64,000 nt of DNA from NCBI GenBank assembly GCA_031279515.1, contig JAITII010000048.1, positions 1 through 64,000 of the forward strand. Reading direction: 5' to 3'. The first letter of the stretch is position 1, and each line of letters opens with the position of its first letter. The notes below the pieces were generated by a model that was not told the origin of the DNA, searched no databases, and saw only the letters and a program-made list of their open reading frames with translations. This DNA is from Deltaproteobacteria bacterium. GTDB taxonomy: Bacteria; Desulfobacterota; Desulfarculia; Adiutricales; Adiutricaceae. The translations under genes and the position numbers were made by a program. This document shows, piece by piece, positions 47,305 to 56,440 of this stretch.

Positions 47305-48865
47305 AGACCTTAATTTCAATTTTAGCTATATCTGGCCAGAGACCGTCTTCTTTATCCTGGTCTTATACCTCTTTGTAGCTACCATGCTGAGCCGAAAGTA
47401 CCCTAAAATGGCTACTTTTGCCGGCTTGTGGCCTATCCCAGCCTTGGGGATAGTGGCAACCATTCTTGCGGGATCCTCTTTCCACCTAAATGAGGCAATG
47501 TTTTTTAATAGCTATAGGATAGATGGGCTCTCGCAATTTTTTAAGGTCTTAATCTCACTGGGTTTTGTCCTAGCTGCCATTAACTCCTTTTCCCAGCCCA
47601 CATTAGCTAAATCTAGGAAGGTGGAATACTTTTTATATCTCACCCTATCTGCCTGGGGCCTTGTTATCCTTTCTTCTGCCAATGAGCTTGTGACTATCTA
47701 TCTGGCCCTGGAGCTCTCTTCCTATTCCCTCTATATCTTGATACCCGTGCGAGCCCACTCCAAAGAGGCGGCTGAAGCCGGGCTAAAGTATATCCTCTTT
47801 GGAGCAGCAGCTACTGCCATTGCACTCTACGGCCTCTCTTGGATAGTGGCAGCCCAAGAGACTACATATATAAATGCCTTGGCCTCCCTTTCCTGGACCG
47901 TGGCGGATAAACCTTTGGCAGTAATGGGTCTTACCCTCTTTTTAGGAGGCATGTTTTTTAAGCTGGCCCTCTTTCCCTTCCACTTCTGGTGCCCAGACGT
48001 GTACCAGGGGGCATCCAATGAAACTGCGGCCTTTGTGGCCACCTTACCTAAATTGGGGGCAATAATAGTCTTGATTCGCCTGGCCACCCTACTTAAGCCC
48101 AACTTAGAGATAACTGCAATACTTGCGGTCTTAGCCGCAGTCTCAGTGACCTACGGCAATCTCTGCGCCTTGGTGCAGAAAGATTTAAAGCGCATGCTGG
48201 GCTTTTCTTCAGTTGCCCACGCAGGATATATCTTAGTGGGACTGGTGGCTGGCACTGCCGAGGGTTTGGCAGCAGCGGCCTTCTACGCCATGGCCTATCT
48301 TTTTATGAACCTTTTGGCATTCTGGGTAATAGGCCGCATCTCACAAGACGGCCGTAACCTCACCTACGATGACCTAAACGGTCTAGCTGAAAGGTCCCCT
48401 GTTTTGGCTCTCTGCTTAGCAGCAGCGGCTTTTTCCCTAGTGAGTCTCCCGCCTACCGTGGGTTTTATTGGAAAGCTGTGGCTTATTACAAGTCTCTGGG
48501 GCCACGGGCACGACTGGCTTGTGATAGTGGTCTGCGTCAATAGCGCCATTGCTATCTACTATTATCTATCCTTAGTGCGGCACGCCTATACTGAAGACCC
48601 ATTCAAAAATGTGGCAAAGCCAAAGGCCTCAAAAAAGCCCTTAGAAACCGCTAGTGCAGTAGCAAGCGCTGCAGCAAGCGCGGTAGTCACCACAGCCGAA
48701 GGCGAGGTCCCGGAGGGCCCAGTGAAAGTCATAGACCTTACAGACACCAGTGCTTACAGCTATATAGGGGCCCTCTTTTTAGGTCTTTTAGTGTTCCTCT
48801 TGGGCGTCTTTCCGTCTCCGGTCTATAGCCTGGTTTTAGCTGCGGCCAAGGGACTCTTACCGTAA
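47288..48865 (+). CDS. nuoN: NADH-quinone oxidoreductase subunit N
   Basis: ELVTIYLALELSSYSLYILIP, FKLALFPFHFWCPDVYQGASNETAAFVATLPKLGAI, KRMLGFSSVAHAGYILVGL. Confidence 0.95.
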   Translation: MRKMAKDLNFNFSYIWPETVFFILVLYLFVATMLSRKYPKMATFAGLWPIPALGIVATILAGSSFHLNEAMFFNSYRIDGLSQFFKVLISLGFVLAAINSFSQPTLAKSRKVEYFLYLTLSAWGLVILSSANELVTIYLALELSSYSLYILIPVRAHSKEAAEAGLKYILFGAAATAIALYGLSWIVAAQETTYINALASLSWTVADKPLAVMGLTLFLGGMFFKLALFPFHFWCPDVYQGASNETAAFVATLPKLGAIIVLIRLATLLKPNLEITAILAVLAAVSVTYGNLCALVQKDLKRMLGFSSVAHAGYILVGLVAGTAEGLAAAAFYAMAYLFMNLLAFWVIGRISQDGRNLTYDDLNGLAERSPVLALCLAAAAFSLVSLPPTVGFIGKLWLITSLWGHGHDWLVIVVCVNSAIAIYYYLSLVRHAYTEDPFKNVAKPKASKKPLETASAVASAAASAVVTTAEGEVPEGPVKVIDLTDTSAYSYIGALFLGLLVFLLGVFPSPVYSLVLAAAKGLLP

Positions 48866-48917
48866 AAAGAGATAATAGGTAGCTAGGGCTAAAAAAACTC
48901 GCAGCGATGGCGCAAGA

Positions 48918-48945
48918 GAAAAGGGGCATAGCCCTCTTTTCTTTT
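48918..48945 (+). terminator. Terminator-like hairpin after nuoN
   Basis: GAAAAGGGGC-ATA-GCCCTCTTTTC with following T-rich tract. Confidence 0.55.
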
Positions 48946-49071
48946 GACCACTTTGTTAGCTCATTTTTCTTCTCTTCGCAGAAAAGCGCTAAGGGACATC
49001 ATTATTAAGGGTGCAATTTCACTTATGCTGGGCCAGGGCTCCTTTTCCTTTATCCGCCGTATGTAAAATAC

Positions 49072-49106
49072 AAAAAAAATGCGCAAATAATGTACCTCTT
49101 TGCGCA
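49072..49106 (-). terminator. Rho-independent terminator for minus-strand ABC operon
   Basis: TGCGCAAA ... TTTGCGCA inverted repeat followed on the minus strand by T8. Confidence 0.7.
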
Positions 49107-49270
49107 CTTAGCATAAGTTTCTGGCAAAAAGCCAGGATGCGCTCTGGCTAGGGTTTTAGTCTATTATTTCATGGGGCTAGGATTTTTTATTTAAAGTTAT
49201 TTTAAATGAGCAGAAAGATGGGATTGGCCCCTCTGCTGAAAGCTTAAAGGCCAATTTGATAAGTTATAGT

Positions 49271-50035
49271 TCACACATTTCTATATAAAATATTTACAAA
49301 ACCTGTTTCCGAACAGGTTTCTACTTTGGCCTGGACACCAAAAATGTCGTGGATAAATTCCGTAGTGAAAATTTGTGCAGGTTTGCCTTGAGCAACAATT
49401 CTTCCATTATTTATCGCATAAATATTATCACAATATGTTGCTGCAATATTTAAATCATGAATTGCTGCAATGACGGTGACATTCATTTTTTTGATCATAT
49501 CCATTGTTTGTAGTTGAAATTTTATATCGAGATGATTTATTGGTTCATCTAAGATAAGACAAGGTGTTTTTTGTGCAAGAGCACGTGCTATGATAACTCT
49601 TTGTCGTTCTCCGCCTGAAAGAGTAGAAATTTTTCTCTTCGAAAAACCTTCTAATCCAACAATAACTAAAGCTTGATGTGCTATATCATAATCATTTTTA
49701 TTATCTGCTTCCATAAGTCTTTTGTAAGGTGAGCGACCCATGAGTACAACATCTAAAACATCGAAGTCAAAAGAAGTAAAATTATGTTGAACGACAACGG
49801 CAACTTTAAGCGCAGATTCCTTTATACTCAATTCAGTGATATTTTGCCCATCAAAAAATATTGCACCGTTACTTGGCTTTAAGACTCTATATATACATTT
49901 TAAGATTGTACTTTTCCCACTACCATTTGGACCAATCAGACCCACAAATTCTTTTGGATTTATATTCATGCAGATGTTTTCTATAAGTGATTTTTTGTTA
50001 ATCTTATAGCTGATGTTAGCTAACTCAACACGCAT
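49271..50035 (-). CDS. Metal-chelate (siderophore/heme/B12-type) ABC transporter ATPase
   Basis: GLIGPNGSGKSTILKCI, STLSGGERQRVIIARALAQ, LILDEPINHLDI. Confidence 0.93.
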   Translation of the reverse strand: MRVELANISYKINKKSLIENICMNINPKEFVGLIGPNGSGKSTILKCIYRVLKPSNGAIFFDGQNITELSIKESALKVAVVVQHNFTSFDFDVLDVVLMGRSPYKRLMEADNKNDYDIAHQALVIVGLEGFSKRKISTLSGGERQRVIIARALAQKTPCLILDEPINHLDIKFQLQTMDMIKKMNVTVIAAIHDLNIAATYCDNIYAINNGRIVAQGKPAQIFTTEFIHDIFGVQAKVETCSETGFVNILYRNV

Positions 50036-51099
50036 CAGTTATCACCTCCAAATCCATAAGTTTTCTTTGCCAGTAGATATACGAAGCAAGGTGCTCCTAT
50101 GAGTGATGTCAAAATACCGATGGGCAGTTCTGTGCTTGGTAATAAACTCCTGCATAGTATATCTGCCCAAAGAAGGAAAATGCCACCAACGATGGCACTG
50201 ATAGGTATTAATTGTTTATGGTCTGTTCCTATCAACATGCGAGTGATATGAGGAATAATAAGTCCTATAAAACCTATCATACCAGCAACAAAAACAAAAA
50301 AACCTACTAAAAGTGAACTTAATAGCAAATATATATGACGATATGACCGCATATCTCTACCTAATGTTATTGCAATTTCATCACCCAAAAGCATTAGATT
50401 AAAAATTCTAGCCTGGGTATAGAAGAAAAATATAATTAACAAGGTGATAGGGACAATAATAGCTAAATTACTCCATTCTGCTCCTGCAAGACTCCCTAGC
50501 ATCCAAAATGCAATGCTTTGCATGCCTTCCATATTCCCAGCGAAGTACACAATAAAATTTGAAAAAGCTGAGCAAACGGCATTTAGCGCCATCCCAGCCA
50601 GTAATAGCTTGACTGAACTGGATGAACCACCTAGATTGCCAATCAACAAAACCAAAAAAGCTACAATCATAGCTCCCAAAAATGCAGAAAATCCCACATA
50701 GTTCTCACCGAATGATAACCCTATCCCGAGCAAAATGGCAGCAGTTGCTCCTAAAGAAGCGCCCGAAGAGATACCAAGAATATAAGGGTCGGCAAGAGGG
50801 TTCCTGACAATAGCCTGCATAACCACTCCGCAGACTGATAGGCCCATGCCAATACAAACTGCGAGTATTATTCTTGGCATGCGTAGCAAAATTATAACAT
50901 CGTAAAGTGGTGTGTTTGATGATTCTTTCCCCTTTAAGATGTCAGAAAAAAGTTGTAATATTTTTTTTGTGCTTATATCTGTTGTTCCTAAAGTAAGTGC
51001 AATAAACATGGATAATACTAAAGCCACAATTAGTATCAACATAATAATGAATAATGGCGTATTATATTTAAGTTGATATATATCTTTATAGTTCTCCAT
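50035..51099 (-). CDS. FecCD-family ABC transporter permease
   Basis: RMPRIILAVCIGMGLSVCGVVMQAIVRNPLADPYILGISSGASLGA, GMIGFIGLIIPHITRMLIG. Confidence 0.94.
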   Translation of the reverse strand: MENYKDIYQLKYNTPLFIIMLILIVALVLSMFIALTLGTTDISTKKILQLFSDILKGKESSNTPLYDVIILLRMPRIILAVCIGMGLSVCGVVMQAIVRNPLADPYILGISSGASLGATAAILLGIGLSFGENYVGFSAFLGAMIVAFLVLLIGNLGGSSSSVKLLLAGMALNAVCSAFSNFIVYFAGNMEGMQSIAFWMLGSLAGAEWSNLAIIVPITLLIIFFFYTQARIFNLMLLGDEIAITLGRDMRSYRHIYLLLSSLLVGFFVFVAGMIGFIGLIIPHITRMLIGTDHKQLIPISAIVGGIFLLWADILCRSLLPSTELPIGILTSLIGAPCFVYLLAKKTYGFGGDN

Positions 51100-52072
51100 A
51101 TAGTCCTTTTATAACTGCTTGTATTCCATCTATAGAACTAACGCTACTATTATATAGCCAATGAATTGATAATGCATATATCCGTTTATTTTTAACACAG
51201 TTAAGATTTCTTAAAACTTTTTTTTGTAAAATAGAATTTTCAGTTTCTTTAAATTTTGAATCAAGCCGTACTATGAACATTACATCTGGATTTAGTTGTA
51301 AGAGTTCTTCATAACTTATGTATCTTGGTGTAGTAAGTAAAACTCCCCCTGCTTTTTTTACTATGTCTCCAGGAAGACTATTCGCACCATAACTTATAAT
51401 TAAATCACGGGAAAAAGCAAGAATTAAGACAGTTGGTGATGATCTATATTTAACATTATTAGCTGCTTGATCAATGCGTAAATTCATTTCAGAAACTAAA
51501 TTATTTGTTTCTGCTTCTATATTAAAAATCTTACCTATATCAAGAATATACTGATATTCTTGAGATAAAGTTTTTGGTTTATCAGTTTCAACAGTTGAAG
51601 GAGGAATATATGTCATAACATTTCTTTGGTGCCAAAAATATGTTGTTCCTAGCATTTTGTCATTAAATCTTGATTGCCAAGCTATAATAAGATCAGGTTC
51701 AAGCATCAAAATTGTTTCTTTATCGATTTTTGAAAGGACTAAAAAATTTTCACTCTCAAAGTCAAGTGGATATAATTCTTTCAATAGTTTACCATTTTCA
51801 ACAGTTTCAACAATTGCGACAAGGCTATCAGATAATCCCAAGGCTAAAATTGTTTTGGCGGCATTTTCACCGACAGCAATAACTCTTCGTGGTTTTTCAT
51901 AGAATATTAATTGTATTTTTTGCCCATAAGAATCAAAATTATCTATATAAACAGGATGATATTCTTTATCATAATCTTCATTAGTTGTTAATAAATCATT
52001 CCCATAAGTATATTCAACAAATATAGAAGAGAATAATACAACTGAGATCATAAAAATTAAATTTTTATACAT
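51086..52072 (-). CDS. Periplasmic metal-chelate binding protein (FepB/BtuF-like)
   Basis: Signal peptide; PRRVIAVGENAAKTILALGLSDSLVAIVET, ILMLEPDLIIAWQSRF, SYEELLQLNPDVMFIVR. Confidence 0.88.
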   Translation of the reverse strand: MYKNLIFMISVVLFSSIFVEYTYGNDLLTTNEDYDKEYHPVYIDNFDSYGQKIQLIFYEKPRRVIAVGENAAKTILALGLSDSLVAIVETVENGKLLKELYPLDFESENFLVLSKIDKETILMLEPDLIIAWQSRFNDKMLGTTYFWHQRNVMTYIPPSTVETDKPKTLSQEYQYILDIGKIFNIEAETNNLVSEMNLRIDQAANNVKYRSSPTVLILAFSRDLIISYGANSLPGDIVKKAGGVLLTTPRYISYEELLQLNPDVMFIVRLDSKFKETENSILQKKVLRNLNCVKNKRIYALSIHWLYNSSVSSIDGIQAVIKGLYGEL

Positions 52073-52454
52073 AACTCATCCCATATAAATTTATTAAATA
52101 ATTCTAGCCAACTATGATATGATTCCAATAATATAACTAATTCATGATAAAAAATCTTACTAACTGGTGCATAAGTTCAAGCAAATTTTCATCATATAAT
52201 GATTTCTGAGAATACATCAAAAATTACAAGTTTGCAAATAATTTCTTTTTACAAACTGTGCCATCGAAACTCATTGATAATAATTGTACAACTAGTATTT
52301 CTGTAATACACTGTGCCCCTTGGTAATGGATTTAGAATGAAACAAATATAGCTTAATAATTTGTAAACATTAAAATTATAATCGAGCGATTATTTCGAGT
52401 CAACAATAAAGTATTCAAAAAACGTTACTTATTAAATTATGTGACATGATAAAG

Positions 52455-52488
52455 TCAGAAGGGGCATTGACCGAAACGCCCCTTCTGA
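52455..52488. terminator. Strong hairpin downstream of TonB receptor gene
   Basis: TCAGAAGGGGC-12 nt-GCCCCTTCTGA perfect 11-bp stem; no strong T tract. Confidence 0.5.
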
Positions 52489-52665
52489 TTATAGCAGATA
52501 ATTTATAAAATGATAATTGGAAAACTGGCAGATTTCATTATATTTGATTAATGGAACCGTTACATTTTTCAAATGGGCTCTCATGATTAGGATTTAATCC
52601 ATCTGAATCAACGAGATAAAAACCTAGTCTGTTTGATACCCTGAAGACATACTGTTGTTGACGAT

Positions 52666-54918
52666 TTAAAAGTTAAATTGAGTTCCAAGCATGAAACTAC
52701 GGCCTGGTTGTGGGTAAGCTCCTTTACCAAAAAAGTTTCTGGCTTTGGTTTCATAGGCTTCATTTGTGATGTTGTCAACTTTCAGAAAGAGGTTTATCTG
52801 TGGTTTTATTCGATAGTTAACATTAACACCCATAATAAAAAATGAGGTGTCTGTAAAATATCTGCTATCCAGTCCAGATAGCAATTCAGACGTTAAGTCT
52901 ATATTCAAATCTTTATATGAGTAAGATAGATCCAATTGATAAATATTTCTTGGCCTATATGAGTTGATCATATCATCAATTGTTGTACCATTGACAACAG
53001 GTATTATTTGCCAATTTTTAGCTTTAAATTTATCTGACACGTAGGAGTATGAAGCCCGTATTTGCCAGTTTTCATTAAACTCATGATTTATGGCAATATT
53101 AAATGCTCGTTTTTTTTGCTTAGCGTTGACAGAACGTGTGGTAGTAGTTGATGTGGCCTCATTCCAGACAGGATAGCGTCCGATAGCATTTGACATATCA
53201 AGATAGCTGAAATTAATGTCTATAATTGTTGTATCAGAGAATCGTTTATTAAAACCCAATGACCAATTAAGACCTTTTTCATCCCTAAGTCTTTCTAAGG
53301 GTGTTTCACTGTCAAATTCCATATAAGTAACAGGCCTAAAAACACTTGACACTGAAAAATACATGCTTGTTGAAGAATTAAACATAAAATTTGATTGTAA
53401 ATCATATGTTAATTGTCGTGTAGATTCATAATTTCGATTTTGTCCATCATAATTTGATCTTATATGGCTGTAATAGCTATATCTAAGTCCTGGAGCAATT
53501 GTTAATTGATCATTAATTTCAATTGTATCCTGTATCCAGGCATAAAATATGTCCCTTTTGGAATCAATTTCTGTGATACCTGTCACGTCAAAACTACCAT
53601 CATTCCCGTTATTATTAACCCTTATCCATCTATAGTCATTTTTTCTATATTGCATCCCTAGAATTAAATTATGTCTCGACAGTTTTTTAGCAAACTGAAA
53701 ATCAATACTAAGATTGTTTAAATAATTTCTTATTGGATGTCGTTTCTTTAAAATATTTTGAATTGCTGTTTCATTCATATATATAGAGGGAGGTTTATTC
53801 ATAAGCCCACCATTACCAGCATAATCCATAACTCCTATTCTGCTTCGCTCTACATATAAACGTATGAAACTTGGTATATTGTTGTCTTTATGAAAAACAT
53901 ACTGAAATGTGTACTGGTTATTTTGTGTTTTAACATAATTATTATATAAAGCTCCAAGATAAAACCAGTTCCTATACCCTGGATTGTAATAGCTCAGTGC
54001 TCTGTCAGCATATAAATCGCCGTTCCAAAGTCTGTACATTGTTGAATATTCGGGAGCTGTAGTTGGATTGCCAGCCAAAGAATTTGTGTGGGTGTAAGAA
54101 AAACTTAAAGATTGTTGTTGGGTAAGCTCTCTATCAAGGCGAAAAATAATCGCGTCTGCCCTGTAATGGGTATTTAAAAAATTTTCTGTCTTTCCTGTAA
54201 TACCATCTTTATAATCAGTATTACCATTTCTTTCACGATTTATACCAAAGAAATAACGTGTTTTATTATCTTTAGTGGAACCGGAATGAAAGGCAGATAT
54301 ATTATAACTGTGGAAAGAACCTCCTGCTAATTTGATAGCTGTTGAAGGCTCTGTGGCACCTTTTCGAGTAATAATATTTATTACACCACCGGTAGCGTCA
54401 GCTCCATAAATTGAGGCACTGGCTCCTTTTATGACTTCAATATTCTCAACATAGTCTATCGCAGTAATCATGTTGAGCATGACCCTAGCACCACCTCCAA
54501 GGCCACCAACATCCATAGCTTCGTTGCCTATTCTGATTCCATCAATCAAAATAACGACATTAGTATCTCCATTTATCGATAATTCATTTGCATAATTTGG
54601 ACCACTACCTGTCATACCAACAACATTAGCGTTATGACCAGTACCTGATACTTGGACACCAGGAACACTTTTAATTGCTTCAGTAATATTTTGATAATGA
54701 TTGTTTTCAATATCTTTTCTATCAATTACTGTTACATCACCTCCTGTACGGTAATATGACTGCTCAGTAATTCTATTACCGAATTTATCATAAAGTTGTC
54801 CTATAACAATTACCGTATCAAGATTTGAATCAATTTGTGCATGTACATTATTTATATTTGTAATAAAAATAGCAAACAAAATGAAAAAAGCTATAAAAAT
54901 CTTCGTGATTAATTTCAT
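52666..54918 (-). CDS. TonB-dependent outer-membrane receptor
   Basis: Signal peptide; GDVTVIDRKDIENNHYQNITEAIKSVPGVQVSG, VILIDGIRI, VENIEVIKGASASIYGADATGGVINIITRKG; terminal GTQFNF. Confidence 0.95.
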   Translation of the reverse strand: MKLITKIFIAFFILFAIFITNINNVHAQIDSNLDTVIVIGQLYDKFGNRITEQSYYRTGGDVTVIDRKDIENNHYQNITEAIKSVPGVQVSGTGHNANVVGMTGSGPNYANELSINGDTNVVILIDGIRIGNEAMDVGGLGGGARVMLNMITAIDYVENIEVIKGASASIYGADATGGVINIITRKGATEPSTAIKLAGGSFHSYNISAFHSGSTKDNKTRYFFGINRERNGNTDYKDGITGKTENFLNTHYRADAIIFRLDRELTQQQSLSFSYTHTNSLAGNPTTAPEYSTMYRLWNGDLYADRALSYYNPGYRNWFYLGALYNNYVKTQNNQYTFQYVFHKDNNIPSFIRLYVERSRIGVMDYAGNGGLMNKPPSIYMNETAIQNILKKRHPIRNYLNNLSIDFQFAKKLSRHNLILGMQYRKNDYRWIRVNNNGNDGSFDVTGITEIDSKRDIFYAWIQDTIEINDQLTIAPGLRYSYYSHIRSNYDGQNRNYESTRQLTYDLQSNFMFNSSTSMYFSVSSVFRPVTYMEFDSETPLERLRDEKGLNWSLGFNKRFSDTTIIDINFSYLDMSNAIGRYPVWNEATSTTTTRSVNAKQKKRAFNIAINHEFNENWQIRASYSYVSDKFKAKNWQIIPVVNGTTIDDMINSYRPRNIYQLDLSYSYKDLNIDLTSELLSGLDSRYFTDTSFFIMGVNVNYRIKPQINLFLKVDNITNEAYETKARNFFGKGAYPQPGRSFMLGTQFNF

Positions 54919-55608
54919 GTTCTAATTATCCTTTCAAATAATAGCAGGTCATCTGAGGAAATTATGGTTCAAAGACTGTAAATTTGACTAAACTTAATGT
55001 GAAATGTTGATGCCAGGCATTTTATGAAAGCACAAAGAATGAGTGAGTGTTAATAGCGATAATACAAAAAATGCAACTAGGTTTTGTAGAAATTAGGTGA
55101 ATATTGATGTAACAACTTAACTTGCTAACTTCTCTCTGGAAATTCATGATCTGAACCACATGGACAGCTTGATGAGGCATTTTGCCAGAGTAAGTTCTTA
55201 AGAATGTGCGTAAATTAGAAAAGCAAATTAATATTTCATTTTCTCTATTCACCACTGCAAAACCACAAAAATTTTGTGGTTGTTCACTTTGAGTAAAGAA
55301 GCAAAGTTTCTTACTTTAAAAACTTCTGAGAATACTTCACATGTGAGCAATTCATTGAAAATTTTAGATAAGCTTTGAACACTTAAAAATTAATTTCTCA
55401 TTTTACTCAGCTTAACCCTATAAGTTCAGTTTTTGGGAGCAACTTTTTACGTCGTGATCTTTAAAAACCACCCCAGATAAAAGCAGCCGCGAAGTTCCCT
55501 AAGGTGGTCAAATAAAAGTTCCCCTTCTAATGATATAGATGTGTTGTTCTCCAATGGGATTAGATTATTTTAAGTTACTATATCTGTTACCCCTATTTAT
55601 TGAGGAGT

Positions 55609-55690
55609 GTGTGTGAGAAAGTGAGCGAGAGAGAGAGAGAGAATGAGAGAGTTCAAGAGAGAATGAGGGAGGGGGTGAGGGAATGAGAGT
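55609..55690. repeat. Purine-rich GA/GT low-complexity tract
   Basis: GTGTGTGTGAGAAAGTGAGCGAGAGAGAGAGAGAGAATGAGAGAG...GAGGGAGGGGGTGAGGG read directly. Confidence 0.9.
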
Positions 55691-56387
55691 ATAAGCAGTA
55701 AATATACCAAGTCAAAACTGATTCGCTGAACAAAAGTTTTACTCTAGAGAAAGGCTGAAGTGCAACTATACTAATACGGCTCTTATGGGCCAAGTGACAT
55801 TTGTTAGGCAAATCTTGGTATATCATAGGACTGGATATTGTCCTAAACGAGGAGTTAAAAGAGCTGTCTCTGATAATTAACTTGTGGGATCTTTTAAGTA
55901 ACGATGTAGGAACTAGGCAAAAAAGCTCTTAGACCTAAATGTAAAAATAAATTATTTACCCGATATTAATCTTCCATTTAGATGATGTCAAGGATTTCTT
56001 TCAAAAATCTTAAACCTTCAAAGAAAACCTTCCACAGTCTTATTTTAGACTAGACATACTTTATGTAGGGTTTTATAATAATGATATTACGTAAATATTG
56101 GGCTGTACATTTTTTATGCTTGCCCTTTTTGTGATTGAATCTTTATTGTAAAGTTCTTGTTTTGTTGCGATATAGTCAACTATAGCACATGAAATTTGAA
56201 GATCGTAAATTAACGATAAACTAACTTCGATGTTAACATAGCGTAGCTTCTTAAGCTTGATATTTATCTTGTAATAGAAGCTAAATCATTGATTCAATTG
56301 TGACGCATAGCTAATATGATTTTTATTTAAGGATATTTTAGATTTAAAATGCACTCAAAATTTTTAGTCATAAAAAGTTGTTAGTCA

Positions 56388-56415
56388 TAAAAAAAGGGCC
56401 GGCGAAGCCGGCCCT
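56388..56415 (-). terminator. Rho-independent terminator of hydrogenase operon
   Basis: AGGGCCGGC-TTC-GCCGGCCCT followed by T7 on the minus strand. Confidence 0.92.
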
Positions 56416-56440
56416 AATGTAGATTGGAACTTTACAATTT

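Noticed and set aside
52538-52670. Minus-strand open stretch reading RQQQYVFRVSNRLGFYLVDSDGLNPNHESPFEKCNGSINQI*
   Set aside because: Looks protein-like but has no plausible start codon and no recognised family; perhaps a 3' remnant of a displaced gene, too weak to call.
55022-55255. 77-aa minus-strand ORF upstream of second TonB receptor
   Set aside because: No motif, no clear ribosome-binding site, in AT-rich non-coding-like DNA.
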